From positions 51,105,637-51,169,636 of the forward strand of contig JAMXIF010000051.1 in the NCBI GenBank assembly GCA_028583685.1: a DNA stretch of 64,000 nucleotides. Reading direction: 5' to 3'. Below the pieces are notes generated by a model that was not told the origin of the DNA, ran no database searches, and was given only the letters and a program-made list of their open reading frames with translations. Origin of the DNA: Petaurus breviceps papuanus. Its lineage: Eukaryota > Chordata > Mammalia > Diprotodontia > Petauridae. Positions 32,525-43,960 of this stretch are shown in pieces (positions within the stretch are counted from its first letter, which is position 1; each line of letters begins with the position of its first letter). A program made the translations under genes and the position numbers.

Positions 32525-32760
32525 ATTCATAGATCCACAGCTGGTACAAACCTTAGAAGCAGAGAATCATGGGTCCTAGATACAGAACATGAAAGGATCC
32601 CAGAGGTCATTAAGTTCAACTCATGTATTTTTACAAATTAAAGAATTGAGAAATTGAGGGAATTAAGGCCCAGGAAAGTTAAGTGACTTATCCTAGGTTG
32701 CAGAGGTAGTGACAGATTTGGGCTTATACTATACTATTCCATATCTACTTTACATAAGTT
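32525..32760 (-). mobile_element. CORE-SINE (MIR3-like)
   Basis: aaaggatcccagaggtcatt, aagttcaactcatgtatttt, aaggcccaggaaagttaagt, gacttatcctaggttgcaga. Confidence 0.7.
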
Positions 32761-32999
32761 TGGGGACGTTTGAACAATGTCATATTAAACAATATGAGTA
32801 AAGTTAGATGCTTTTGGAGAAAGTAATTTTAGAGTGAATTATTCAATATTTTTGGAGGCATTAAAAGAGTAGGTATTATAACTAGAGTCCAAGCCCTAGT
32901 CCTCTGGTTCCAGATGTGACTTTTGCTTAAAAGCACACCAAAGCTTCCTTGTGTCTTGGATTTGAATCCTGCTTTGACAAGATAATAGCACTAATCCAT

Positions 33000-33085
33000 T
33001 CTTTGCATCTGTATTTCTATCACTTAGCACAACAGCTAACACACAATAGACAGTCAATAAACATTTGTTAATCGAATGATTGAAT
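33000..33085 (+). mobile_element. L2-type 3' tail fragment
   Basis: ctgtatttctatcacttagc, cacacaatagacagtcaata, aacatttgttaatcgaatga. Confidence 0.65.
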
Positions 33086-33179
33086 CCACCTCACTACCTC
33101 ATTGGGAGGAAAGCATTATATAAACTTTAAAACACTATATCAAAGTGAGAAGTTATTGTTAGGCAATTATTCTTGGCTA

Positions 33180-33445
33180 AGGTAGAAGTTCTACTCTCTT
33201 ACAGGAGCAAGCTGGCACCACCCTTCCCCAGGTGTGGCAATCAAAGCTCCTTCTGTACATGCCCATGTAGTAATGTCAGCCCTGCTGATTTGGAAATTAG
33301 GTGCTGCTAAGTGTATATAACAGCAAGATGACGATTCCAACTTGCTATAAAATATATCAAGGTACTCAGCTGAAGGGAATGAGGCCAATTCAATAACATA
33401 ATGGATTAGGAGGCTTGGCTGCTAGCAATCTAGCTGTCTTTTTTC
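33180..33445. other. Repeat-free island, candidate conserved element
   Basis: No repeat modules. It contains ccaggtgtggcaatcaaagc, catgcccatgtagtaatgtc and ctaagtgtatataacagc. The last is TATA-like, but no transcript evidence exists. Confidence 0.3.
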
Positions 33446-33554
33446 CCCCCATATTGAGTTAAGGGTGAAGAAAACAGATGATGGAGATCTGTCAGTCATG
33501 TACACCCATAGGCTATGTAAACACCAGAATTGTGCCTACTTTAAACGTGACCAT

Positions 33555-33775
33555 TATGAGAAGGTCAGAGATGGCACAATGGGAGGCAAAATGGAAGAGG
33601 AATCAGGAGATCTGAGATCAAATCCTAGTCTTGCTCCTTACTAGTCTTTTAATCATATACATATCTTTTCCTCTCTCTGAGTCTCAGTTTTCTTACCTGT
33701 AAAATGAGAGGGCTGGACTAGAACTACATCCTCCAAAGTCCCTTCTAGCCCTGAGAGTCTGTGATTCCTATTTTA
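33555..33775 (+). mobile_element. CORE-SINE with CR1/L3-like tail
   Basis: gagatggcacaatgggaggc, gagatcaaatcctagtcttg, gtctcagttttcttacctgt, gggctggactagaactacat, agccctgagagtctgtgatt. Confidence 0.85.
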
Positions 33776-33839
33776 ATAATTACAAGGTGGTTTTTTACTA
33801 ATTCCTGGCCTCAAGGATTCAGTAGAAATTAAGATTGTA

Positions 33840-34060
33840 TTTTAGAACAGGAAGGGATGTCTGAGGCCATGTCTATATCGTCCAATGCTCTCACTTTTAC
33901 AAAGGAGGAAACCAAGTCAATTGAGGAAAGCCCTAAGATTATACATTTAAATGTATAATCAAGACTTAGCCCCATCCCATCATTATCCAGAAAAAAATGA
34001 ACAAACTGGGGTCCGGAGAGGTTGGATGTGTCCCCCACAGCTACACAGATAGTAGTTAGC
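33840..34060 (-). mobile_element. CORE-SINE, diverged
   Basis: gaacaggaagggatgtctga, ctcacttttacaaaggagga, ggggtccggagaggttggat, cacagctacacagatagtag. Confidence 0.6.
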
Positions 34061-34179
34061 AGGAATGGAATTATATTGCCCTCACCAGTTTCTATTTTGC
34101 CTAAGTTATTCTAGAGTGAATAATTGTATATTTGGGGAGTGCATAAACTCTGCCAAGCAAGATCATTTACACTGGGCTG

Positions 34180-34460
34180 TTCATAGACTAATAAAATCAT
34201 TGCTTGAAGAAACCTTCATGTGCATGCAATCTAATTCCCTCATTTTACAAATGAGCAACCTGAAATACAGAGATCTAAACTCTCTAGTTGTGCTAGCTCC
34301 CCTTACTTTCAGCTTTAGGCTGGAAGGGACTTCAGGGCAAATTTAGTCCAACCTCCTTATTTTCCAGAAATGGAAATGAAGTCCTAGAGAGATTAGGTGA
34401 TTTGTTGAAGAACCACATAGATAGTGAAACATTTAAATCAAGGTCCTCTGACAAAAATGT
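34180..34460 (-). mobile_element. Two adjacent CORE-SINE fragments
   Basis: First: tgcttgaagaaaccttcatg, ccctcattttacaaatgagc. Second (from about 34310): gctttaggctggaagggact, gtccaacctccttattttcc, ctagagagattaggtgattt. Confidence 0.65.
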
Positions 34461-34660
34461 TTTAGGACTGCCTACCACCTAAGCTTAAATCCTACCTCTG
34501 ACACTATCTGATCAACTACAGTCAAGTCACTTAAACTTTCTGAGACTCAGTTTCACCACCTGGAAGGTGAGACTGGTCCTATTTATCTTACTGATCTCAG
34601 ATGGTTTTTGCAAAATAAGGGCTTTGTAAACCTAAAAGTGTTATATGAAATTGGCTTCTT
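34460..34660 (+). mobile_element. CORE-SINE
   Basis: cacctaagcttaaatcctac, tcaagtcacttaaactttct, gagactcagtttcaccacct, caaaataagggctttgtaaa. Confidence 0.7.
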
Positions 34661-34796
34661 TTCCTTATTAATAAGCATCACCTCATCTCTGGGAGATGAT
34701 GCAATTTTACAGCCCCTAATGATTACACATGCTCATCTCATGTTAGGAGAGAAAAGGAGATATCATTAACTTATCAAATGAATTGTATAAGTTTCT

Positions 34797-35215
34797 CCAT
34801 TTCAGATTTTCAATCAATCAACATTTATTAAGTTATTACTATGTGCTAGGTGCTCTGTTACAAAATGGAGATAATGAGATAAAAAAAGAAACAGACCCAA
34901 CTTTTAAGGACTGGACATTCCATTGGGGAGTAAAACATACACTTCTAAGTACGTATATTCAGAACAAATATAAAAGAACCACAAGGTGTTTTGGGGACAG
35001 AGAATACTAAGATTTGGGAGAATCAGAGAAGGCTTCATGTGGAAGGTAGCACCTGAGATGAGTCTTGAAAGAAGGGAAAGATTTCAATAAGAGGAGTTTC
35101 TGAGGAAGGAGTAGATTCCAGGAATGAGAGCAATCCTTGGCAAAACCACAGAGATGGGAGTTATGAAGTCCTGTGTGATGAAAAATAAGAAAACTAGTTT
35201 GGCTGGTCTCTAGAA
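34797..35215 (+). mobile_element. Old unnamed interspersed repeat, 5' part (continues at 35640-35720)
   Basis: caatcaatcaacatttatta, ctatgtgctaggtgctctgt, ggcttcatgtggaaggtagc, gagtagattccaggaatgag, tagtttggctggtctctaga. It aligns loosely with 43040-43500. Interrupted by the nested SINEs at 35220-35640. Confidence 0.55.
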
Positions 35216-35360
35216 CATGGGAGGCAGCTCAGTGCAGTGGATAGGATGCCAGGTCTGGAGTTAGGACTTATCTTCCTCAGTTGAAATCTGACCTAATTCA
35301 TTAGTGTTGTGACCCTGGGCAAGTCACTTCACCCTGTTTGCCTCAGTTTCCTCATCTGGA

Positions 35361-35374
35361 AAATGATCTGGAGA
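35361..35374. repeat. Target-site duplication, left (nested SINE)
   Basis: aaatgatctggaga, repeated exactly at 35529-35542. The duplicated bases belong to the host Mar1 SINE. Confidence 0.92.
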
Positions 35375-35528
35375 TGGGGTGGCCAGGTAGCACAGAGAGT
35401 AAGAGCACTGGCCCCAGTGTCGGGATGACCTGGGGGATTGAATCCCATGCTCAGATACTTAGCACCACACTCAGAAATAACTGGCTGAGTAACCTTGAGC
35501 AAGTTACTTAACCCCAATTGCTTAAAAA
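35375..35528 (+). mobile_element. Monomeric SINE of the dimer family, nested
   Basis: ggggtggccaggtagcacag, gagtaagagcactggcccca, caccacactcagaaataact, ttacttaaccccaattgctt, poly(A). It has the right-unit-type aaataac word. Confidence 0.92.
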
Positions 35529-35542
35529 AAATGATCTGGAGA
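35529..35542. repeat. Target-site duplication, right (nested SINE)
   Basis: Exact partner of 35361-35374. Confidence 0.92.
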
Positions 35543-35799
35543 AGGAAATGCTAAACCACTCGAGTATCTTTGCCAAGAAAATTCCAAAGGGAATCATGAA
35601 GAGTTGAATATGACTGAAAAACACTCAACAACAAAGAGTGTAGGAAAGTGGGAGTAATGTATAATGAGAATGGAAAAGTAGGTCAGGGGCTTGATAGGAA
35701 GGGCTTACTTTCCTTCACCTGGACTTTGGATATAATCATCAGTATTGAGATTAGTGATATAATCTTTCATTTTTTTCAAATATAATAATCTTCCTAAGT

Positions 35800-36320
35800 A
35801 ACAGCTGAGATACTGTCATTTTGACCTTTACTCTATATTCAGTAGCTCTCAGCTCTAGGATAGAGCCTTTCATCCTGGCATTTAAATCCCTCAACAAGTT
35901 GAACCCCACCTACTTATTCAGACTGATTCCATATTACTCCCCTGCATGATCTCTACTTTCTAGCCAAATAAGTCTCTTAGTTCTTCCCTGAACTAGGCAT
36001 CTCTATTCCTGCCCAAAGGAAAAGACCCTCTTGGTCCTTTCTCCTCACCTTTGTCCCTTAGAATCCTGACCTTCTTTCAAAACTCTGATTAGTATCTCCT
36101 CCCACTCTTTCTGGGTCCTTCTCTTCCTCCTCTCCCCTCTTTCTCTGGTTAGTTCTCTTTTTTAAATTTTTTCATGGAATTTTGTTTTTTACCTAAGTAA
36201 ATATATTTCCACAATAAACCATAAGCTCCCCAAGGGCAGGGAGTTTTGTTTCTGCCTCTTTATTCCAAGTCCTTACCATAGTGCCTTGCTTTCAAAAATA
36301 TTCATCAAACTCAACTGAAA
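35800..36320 (+). mobile_element. L2 LINE, 3' portion
   Basis: catttaaatccctcaacaag, gaccttctttcaaaactctg, accataagctccccaagggc, agggagttttgtttctgcct, ccttaccatagtgccttgc: the C-terminal coding remnant and 3' UTR of L2. Confidence 0.8.
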
Positions 36321-36334
36321 ATGTACATTTTGCA

Positions 36335-36535
36335 CAGTGAGGGGCTATGGAAAGAGTTATGGATTTACAGTAAAAGAAGCTGGCAATTCCAGCTCTTCAA
36401 CTTCTTTTGGGTGACTTTGATAAAGTCACTGAACATCGCAGAGCCCTCAATTTCCTCATCCATAAATATGGAGGTTGGTCTGGATCACCTCTGAGGTCCC
36501 TTCTAGGTCACATCTATGAAACTGTGATACAGTAA
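36335..36535 (+). mobile_element. CORE-SINE with CR1/L3-like tail
   Basis: gggctatggaaagagttatg, gcagagccctcaatttcctc, gttggtctggatcacctctg, aggtcccttctaggtcacat. Confidence 0.75.
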
Positions 36536-36539
36536 CTGA

Positions 36540-36803
36540 TAATCCATATAGATGAACCCTGCTTCTAACCAAAATCATACCACTTACTGTAGAATTTCTT
36601 GTTTCTAAGACATTTTGGGCATTCTAAACTTGATTGAAAACATGGTCAGGCAAAGGGAAACAAGATCCCCACCAATTCCATTATTTGAACTTGTCCACAT
36701 TGGAGCCCCCTATATCAGAAAAAGCTTATTGAAATCCATTAATGATATCAAAGGATCTCTCCTGAGGATATGGCACTGGGGGGGGGTCTACTTTTGGAGA
36801 TTA

Positions 36804-36840
<37 letters not shown>

Positions 36841-37405
36841 GGTGAGATGAATCTTTTGCATTAATCTGTGATACAAAATTGGGAAAATCTTTGTGTTGGA
36901 GAGGGACTGGGAATTAAGGGAGGCCAAACTGCCTTTAAAAGACAGTTCCAAGTATCTAGAGTGGAATGGAGGTGAGGAAGTCATCCTAAAGTCCTGGTAT
37001 ACAAGAGCTGAAATGAAGGAATTGAAGGTCTTTGGAGGGGCAGAGAGGAGAAGATAGCTTCCAGCTCAGAGTAAAGGCAAGTACCATTTCCCATAGTCAT
37101 GAAAAGAGAGGAGGGAGTATTAGCAAAGGTCAATCTAGCCACCATATTCTTCCTTCACACTGATAGAACATGAGAGCTGGAAGGGAACTAGGAGATAATG
37201 GAGCTCTTTGGCCTCCCTTAACAGAGGAGTAACCTGCAAGCTTCCATTGGAGACAGGGCCAGACCTGGTTTGCCTGATGTTCACATCAGTGCTTTTTCTT
37301 CTGAATCAGAGTAACTGCTTGGCTATGGTTAGGGTGAAGGAACGCGTCAGGGAGAGAGGCAGAAAGATGTTAACTGTAATGCCAGATCTCTCATATTTCA
37401 GCATT
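36540..37405. other. Unassigned intronic sequence with an (AT)n run
   Basis: Contains a G-run at about 36780-36786 and (AT)n at 36809-36836. A short antisense SINE-tail trace (gagagctggaagggaactag) lies at about 37170. Confidence 0.45.
36809..36836. repeat. (AT)n microsatellite
   Basis: About 14 AT units. Confidence 0.95.
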
Positions 37406-37407
37406 CT

Positions 37408-37624
37408 ATAGGTTGTTGTTCAGTTGTGTCTGACTTCATGACACCATTTGGGGCTTACTTCAAAAAATACTAGAGTGGTGGGCAGTTCATTTTACAAATG
37501 ACAAAATCAAGGCAGAGTTAAATGACTTTCCCAGGCTCACACACTTAGGAAGAGTCTGAGCTCAGAAAGATGTCTTCCTGACTCCAGGTGTGGAGCTCTA
37601 AGCACTGTGCCACTTAGTTGCCCT
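37408..37624 (-). mobile_element. Mar1-like CORE-SINE with RTE/BovB-type tail
   Basis: In plus order: ggttgttgttcagttgtgtc, tgacaccatttggggcttac, ttcattttacaaatgacaaa, gactttcccaggctcacaca, ctaagcactgtgccacttag. Confidence 0.8.
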
Positions 37625-37839
37625 ATTCAACAGGATTGAGTGTGTTATAGTGGATAGAGCCAAGGCTGTCTTAGTTGTATGAGCCTGGGCAGATCATTTA
37701 AGCTCTCAGTGTTCACAGCAACTCTCTAAAATGTTGAGCTCCTCACAAGGCACCCATCTATAGTGGTACTTATTTCTCAAATGAGTTTCTCAATAGGGAC
37801 TCCATACATCACCCAAGTCACAGGTATAGTGAAAAAAAT

Positions 37840-38095
37840 CTACAGGTATTCAATTTAACCAATATTTATTAAGGAGAACAGATACAGAAACAAAAACAAA
37901 ACATTCCCTGCCCTCAAAGAACTTGCATCTATTTGGGGAAGAACAAGGGGAAGAATAAATGAAGAATTTATGAATGAAGATTCCCTTCCTATACATGTTT
38001 CTTGAAACATCCCTGTATTTCTGTATCAGCAACACTACTTTGAGTCTGTGGAAACACGGGTACCAAGGGAAGAAAACTAAATCCAGGCTTAATTT
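37840..38095. other. Unassigned sequence with an old-repeat trace
   Basis: ccaatatttattaaggagaa and cattccctgccctcaaagaa resemble the opening of the old repeat at 34797. Confidence 0.4.
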
Positions 38096-38104
38096 TTTTT
38101 TTTT

Positions 38105-38940
38105 GAAAATCCTGATGCAGTGAGGTTATGCCAATTAAAGTTGATGAGCCCCTCCACATAAGAGTTATCCACCCACAGTCAGGCAGGATGGGTTATTGCA
38201 TTTGGCAGGCACAGTCATTAGATCTGTTAAATATCCATGAGTGTAATAACCTCTTCCTTCCCGATGAACCCCTCTCTCTTCCTAGTCCTCCTTCTCTTGC
38301 GCTTTGTCTCTGGATGATGAGCCATCTGTCCTCTTGCCCCCAGATGGCATTTCTGGAAACACAGCTGCTTACAGAAGACAATTGGCCCATCAGTGGCACT
38401 GGTATGGAGTGAGTCACGTTGTCAGTACATTTCACCAGGCAGAAAGGAAAAAACTCTAACCTGCGCTCAGCAGTGGGGTGATAAGCATTTTTATGTTTGG
38501 TCTTCCACTACATCCTATGCCCGGGCTCTACACTATCTTCAGTCTTTCCCCGCCCCCCCTCTACTGCTATTTGAATATTTCTATGAAATTGATCAAACAC
38601 CCCAGCTACTGTAAATGACATTATCCTGGATGGCTCCAGGAAGGCTTACAGAAAACTCCATCTCTAAGCCAGCAAGGGGAGCTGCATAAGATAAAGCCTC
38701 ACGATGCACCTGGAAGGCATTTTAATTGTGCCAATTTGAACAAGCTGGAAACTTTTGTTCAAAACCCTGCCACATATAGCCATGTTTCCTTTCCTAAAGG
38801 GTCTATATCAATATCACAACCCATTATTTGGACAGTTCTTGTTGCATAAATTAACAGAAAAGTACAGATTGATGTCACAAAGGTTATCAAATGCTTAACA
38901 GCAAAATCCTTCCTCTAAACTGTTTAGATCATAACTTCAA
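38105..38940. other. Long repeat-free island, candidate conserved element cluster
   Basis: About 830 bp without SINE or LINE landmarks. 38600-38940 is the most enhancer-like part (for example gcattttaattgtgccaatt, tataatcaat-like and CCAAT words). A CTCF-like ccagcaaggggagctgc lies at 38669-38685. Two opposing frames at 38128-38435 are not convincing genes. Confidence 0.35.
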
Positions 38941-39415
38941 GGCAACATTTAGGTATCCCCCCCCCAAGGTAATGAAAATGAAACTATTGACACTTGTACT
39001 TCTCTGCTAATAATATGGAACAAAGCAAATTACACTTAAGTCTACTTTCAGAACAATTCAGAAAACAGAATCATTTTGTTTCTCTTGATTATACATTTGT
39101 TATGAGGATTTTTATTTTTTTTTTAAATGGGTGAGGTGGCAGCAGATGAAGGTTGCTGATAGTGTTGCCAGAAAAAGAAAGAAAAGAAAGGAGATCCACT
39201 GAAGCATTTTTAAACATTCACAGCAAAGAACAGGACTGCTTTGAAAGTTACATAGTGAATTTGTTATATGTTTTAAATGAAAAAATAAGAGAGACATAAT
39301 AGAGATTTGAAATATGTATGATCCTCCTTTACTGTTACATAGTATATAGAAACACTCATTTTATTTGGTGTTTGTTAAGTTCAGAATTTTAAAAAAAGAG
39401 AAAAGAAAACAAAAT
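38941..39415. other. Unassigned AT-rich intronic sequence
   Basis: Includes a C-run near 38958 and a T-run near 39112. No repeat or gene is recognised. Confidence 0.4.
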
Positions 39416-39640
39416 CCCAGAATTTGAGAGTTGGAAGGGACCTTAGCGATCACCTAATCCTGCCCATATATAAAAATAAAGCCCACAAATAGTCATTTTA
39501 GGCTGTGCTTGAGGGACTCTAAGGCAGGGGGTGGATGGGCATCCATCATTTTCCAGGGCAAGTCATTTTCCTTTTGGGCAGCTCTAATTTTTCAGAAGAG
39601 TTTTCTGAATTCAAGCCTAGATTTGAGTCAGTGATTCCAG
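39416..39640 (-). mobile_element. Antisense old repeat/SINE tail
   Basis: cccagaatttgagagttgga, agggaccttagcgatcacct. This is the standard antisense opening of a CORE-SINE or L3-tailed repeat. The remainder is diverged. Confidence 0.5.
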
Positions 39641-40500
39641 ATCCTGGTTCTGTCCTCTAGGTCCAAATGGAACAAATCCTGTCCTCCATGAGAGCTCTTC
39701 AAATATTTGAGAGTTTTTCAAGAATGGTTAAACTTGGTGCACATTTATACATAAAACTACAGTACAAGGATCATCCAATCAGACTTCTAATCAGGTTGGA
39801 GCCATCAGGGTTTTGTCCTAGGATGTCAAAATTTAGAAGTCATATATAATAGCAATACTCTTTCATAGAAACAACTCATCTTAGCATTTAGTTAGTAAGA
39901 ACAATTAGTTAAAGTCAAAAGCTCTCTGATAGTCATTCCCTCCCTTCCCCAGTAGCCCAGGTAGGCTCTCTATCAAGTACTGCTCTCTTGCTTCCCCCAT
40001 TGGCAAAAGCCTATCATCTCCCTCCATAGAAGGGAGTCCTAAGTTCTGATGTCTCTGCCTCCAATGGAATTTGCCTTAAAGAGTTGATTTGAGATGATCT
40101 TTTCTCAATGTTTGTCCTGAGTGGCAGATTTTTTTCCATTATGACTCTGCATTTATCCATTCATTTGCATTCATTTCTATAGGGTTGGAGCTTTGTGGTA
40201 TTTTTCTCTCCTAGTCACAGTGCAGCAAAGGTTCCACCCCAGGTCCTTAAAGTAGAATCATCACAAAAGAGTTTTTCATAAATTCTTCTTTTCAGCTGGT
40301 AGGTCAAATGTCAGGATCTTCACTCTCTAGGTGCATGCAATCTAAAATGGGCAGTAGCAAAAAAACACCAAGATATGCCATAGGGAAATCAATGCCAAGA
40401 TGATGAACAAACCTATCTGCAATTAGGAATGGAGTTACATTTTGGAAAAATGTACAGGTGGTTTTCATGTGGCAGGAAGAATATAGTGAGGCTACAAGTA
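39641..40500. other. Unassigned intronic sequence
   Basis: No recognised repeat. The 125-codon minus frame at 40304-40681 overlaps a SINE tail and has no domain. Confidence 0.4.
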
Positions 40501-40605
40501 ATGATAGAAGATCAAATGAGATAAAATTTGTAAAGTGCTTAGTACAGTTAGTTCCTGGTGCATAGTAGGGGCTTAATAAGTACTTTCCCCCTGTCCTCTC
40601 CCTTC
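40500..40605 (+). mobile_element. CORE-SINE/L2 tail fragment
   Basis: aaatgagataaaatttgtaa, agtgcttagtacagttagtt, gcatagtaggggcttaataa. Confidence 0.7.
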
Positions 40606-41119
40606 CCTTTCCCCAAAGTAAGGAAGTAGAAAGGAAAAGTGAATTAATAAAATCTTTTAAAAAAAGCACAGAAGAAAACAAAAAACGTTCTGAAGGGGTA
40701 AAAAAGTAGGATAATTTATTACTACTGCATTAAATATAATACATACTTTAAAAGTTCTATGTGTCAGAAAGTAATGATTTCATAGGCAATCTTCTTTTGG
40801 TTCTTTTAATATTGAGATGTTCCACCTCCTTTCTCTCAGCCTTGCCCCTGCCCTGGGATCTGCTCTCATGACAGCTGAGTCCCTGGTCAGGGCCCAGTAT
40901 TTCATGACAAGTCCCTAGCTATGATCATTTCACTCCCACCTCAGTTCATTTTCTCTTTACAATTCTATCACCTCACCAGCAGTCCCACCCCCTTTGTTTT
41001 GACTTTCCTTTCAAGAAGGAAAAGTATGAAAATAGGGACTGTCCTTTTTTAATTTGTTTGTTTGTTTTTGTATTTGTTTCTCCAGCATTTAGCATAATTA
41101 CTAGTCTAGGGCTATGCAC

Positions 41120-41121
<2 letters not shown>

Positions 41122-41210
<89 letters not shown>
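41122..41210. repeat. (CT)n microsatellite
   Basis: About 44 CT units without interruption. The associated LSLSLS frame is an artefact. Confidence 0.97.
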
Positions 41211-41214
<4 letters not shown>

Positions 41215-42130
41215 CCTGTCTCCATGTTTGTTGGTGATTGTCAAATCCACAGTAAAAAATAAAAATATAAGTATGTATATTTCCATAGACACATGAAAAT
41301 ATATTTATTTCATAAAGTTTTTCATCTGTTAAAAAAATTGCCCCAACTGGTTGAAATGGGTTGAATATGAAACTTTTATATTTCTATTCTAAAATGTTAG
41401 CTTTAAAAATGAATTTAATAAATTAAATGAAAAGATTGAGTAAAATATGCTGAATATCTGAGTCTTGAGATAAAGAATTGAGGCAAAGAACTAATGGAAG
41501 TCATTTCCAACTTCTTCTCTTTACAGATGGGGAAACTGAGATCCATCTAGAGAGGTAAAATGAGCACTGGGCTTTGAAGCCAGATATCCAGAAACTAAAT
41601 TCAAAGCCTTATCCACTGGCCTTCACTATATGGATGAGCTGTATGATTGAGAGCAGAAGACCAGAGACTAATCCTTGGGAAAAGACCATAGTGAAAGGGC
41701 AAGGAAAGAAAAATTAGTCAGTAAAGGAAATAGAAGATATATGGTCCATACAAAATCCATTGCAATAGAAAAGGTGGTGTGTTTCAATCCACCTCAACCA
41801 ATCGTTTTGTCTCCTGTCCTTAGCATTGCACCATTAGCTTTGTATTAGAATTGTAAAGGTCCTATAGTTTTTATTTAACCATCCTACTTTTCATTAGGAC
41901 ACAATTTTCCAATAAAAGAAGAGATGATTGTGCAAATAGTTGACTTTTCTCTGACTTCAATAGAATTAATTAAACTTTGACTGTTTAGCATTAGATGGTC
42001 ACACCCTCTTTCAAGTTTTATTTTAGATATGTAATTCCACAAAGCTTTGATATGAAAGAACTGGGAAATTCTTTCCATCAATGGAGGACTTTTAGGATTG
42101 AGTACCTTTGCTTTAGGAAATTGCATGAGA
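41211..42130. other. Unassigned sequence with SINE traces near 41520-41640
   Basis: acagatggggaaactgagat and ggctttgaagccagatatcc are SINE-like fragments. 41830-42130 has no repeat landmarks. Confidence 0.4.
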
Positions 42131-42134
42131 TAAG

Positions 42135-42242
42135 TAGAGGTTAATTGACTTGTCCAAGGTCACACACTCAGTTAGGGATCTGAACATAGGTCTTCTGGAT
42201 GCCAGTCAGAGCCCTGCATCCATTATTACACAGTGCCCTATT
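42135..42242 (-). mobile_element. CORE-SINE head fragment
   Basis: ttgacttgtccaaggtcaca, ctgaacataggtcttctgga, attattacacagtgcccta. Confidence 0.65.
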
Positions 42243-42499
42243 CATTTTGGATAGGAAAGCTAAAATAAGGATAATTTAGTTAAAGCAAATGTAGGTTTTT
42301 ATTATCATTTCTAAAAAAAATGTCTTTTAAAGCCAGAGGGAACATATTCAACCTTTGAACTATTTCAATGCAATTAATATTTTATCAAGAATATTTTTAG
42401 ACCCACTTTTCCCCATTGGCTCTATAAAATATTCTTCCAAAGTTTCTTTTTTTATAATTAAGGGGAAAATATTTCCAAATGTGCAGTGTAAATGAAAGG

Positions 42500-42605
42500 C
42501 TGACTTTGTACTTGACTGTCTTTCTTTTTATTCACATTTATATCTCCAGGACTTAGCACAGGACCTGGAACATAGTAGGTGCTTAATAAATGCTTATTAA
42601 CTGAA
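42500..42605 (+). mobile_element. L2-type 3' tail
   Basis: tttatatctccaggacttag, cacaggacctggaacatagt, aggtgcttaataaatgctta. Confidence 0.75.
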
Positions 42606-43039
42606 TTCCAGTTTGCCAAATAGGATAAGAAGTTCATATTGATTTTCTTTTGAAATTGGTATAATTTTTTTTAAAAAGAGGTGTGTATGTCCTGGTAGAA
42701 CAAAGAGAGCTGTCAATCAGTCAATCAATAAGCATTGGTTAAGTACTGAAACTCCAAAGAAGAATAGTAAGATATTTCATCAAGGAATAGTATGGTAGGA
42801 AACGAATATGGGCAAGGATGAGGGGATGCAGACAGACAGCTAGGATTCTCCATTGTCAGCATCACAGTATCTGGAGAAAGTGAGGAAGGCATCCTTCACA
42901 TTGAACATCTTAAGGGAGGAAATGGACAAGAGTATTATAGAAGGGGCAGTCATGGATGGGCTGCCACTTGCCTCATTGAAGAGAACTTCATAGCTGATGA
43001 AATCACAGGTACATTTGAATAGGTGACTATGAGCCAACC
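42606..43039. other. Unassigned sequence; aaatcacaggt tail trace at 42975-43012
   Basis: agagaacttcatagctgatg then aaatcacaggtacat matches the third SINE tail type. The rest is unassigned. Confidence 0.4.
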
Positions 43040-43960
43040 ACTATCCAAGGTACTGGAGATATGATGAAAGAACAAACAAATCCTCACTCTCAGAGTACTA
43101 ACATTCTACAAGGGAATACCATAAGTATATACTGAATAAATGTATACAGAATAAATCCAAAAACACAAGATAGTTAAATATAAAGTAGTTAAGGAGGAAA
43201 GGGCACTAGCATTTGGAGCAGGTGGACTTGGAAAGGCTTCAGGCAGAATATGGTGCCTGAGCTGCACCTTGAAGAAAGTAATGGATTCATTGCAGAAGGG
43301 GTAAGGAGGGAGTGCATTCCAGGCTTGGGGAATGACCAGTGCAAAGACATGGACAACGGCAATCAAACGCCATCTGTGAAGAAGAAAGGTTAGTTTGGTT
43401 GGATTATTGTGGATTGGGAGAAGGGGAACAATGGGTATTAAGGCTGGAAAGATAAGTTGGGCCCAGGTTTTGAAAGGTTTAAAAGTCAAATAGGTTCATA
43501 TTTTATAGTAGAAATGATATGAAGAACCTGGAATTTATTGAGTAAAGAATGGCATGGACAGATCTTCACTTTAGGAAAATCATTTGGCAAATATGTGCAG
43601 CAACTATGTGTGGGATAAATCAGAGGAGAAAGAGATGTGAGGTAAGAAAAGGAACTAGGAGACTAGAGAAATATTATAGGTGAGAAATGATCAGAGCCAA
43701 AACTAAGGGGAAGGTTGTGTGAATAGAGAGAAGGGGCTGGTTGCCAGAGATGTTATGGAGGTAGAAATGGCAAGATTTAGAAACTGATTGGGAAAAGGAA
43801 AAGTGGTAAGTAGAGTATAACATTGTAGTTACAAATCTGAGGGACTGGAAGAATAATTGAGGAAATTTTAGTAGATGGGTGGATTTTAGAGAAAAGGAAA
43901 TAATTTTTTAAGACATGTTAAAGCTGATATGTTTACAGACATCCAGTCTGGAGTGCTTAC
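43040..43960 (+). mobile_element. Old unnamed interspersed repeat, longest copy (about 900 bp)
   Basis: aaggctt-caggcagaatatg-like block, gtgcattccaggcttgggga, ccagtgcaaagacatggac, ggttagtttggttggatt, ggaatttattgagtaaagaa, tggcatggacagatcttcac. Similar words occur at 34797-35215 and 7930-8300. I recall a mammal-wide repeat with this order but cannot name it. Frames are closed. Confidence 0.55.

Larger units (their letters stand above)
35220..35640 (+). mobile_element. Mar1-like CORE-SINE with RTE/BovB tail, split by a younger SINE
   Basis: Head (ggcagctcagtgcagtggat), CORE (gaccctgggcaagtcacttc, ctcagtttcctcatctggaa), then, after the insertion, gagaaggaaatgctaaacca, tatctttgccaagaaaattc, gaatcatgaagagttgaata, tgactgaaaaacactcaaca. 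The last block resembles the BovB/RTE 3' end. Confidence 0.85.

Noticed and set aside
40304-40681. 125-codon minus-strand frame
   Set aside because: It overlaps a SINE/L2 tail at 40500-40605, shows no domain or signal, and is within the range expected by chance.
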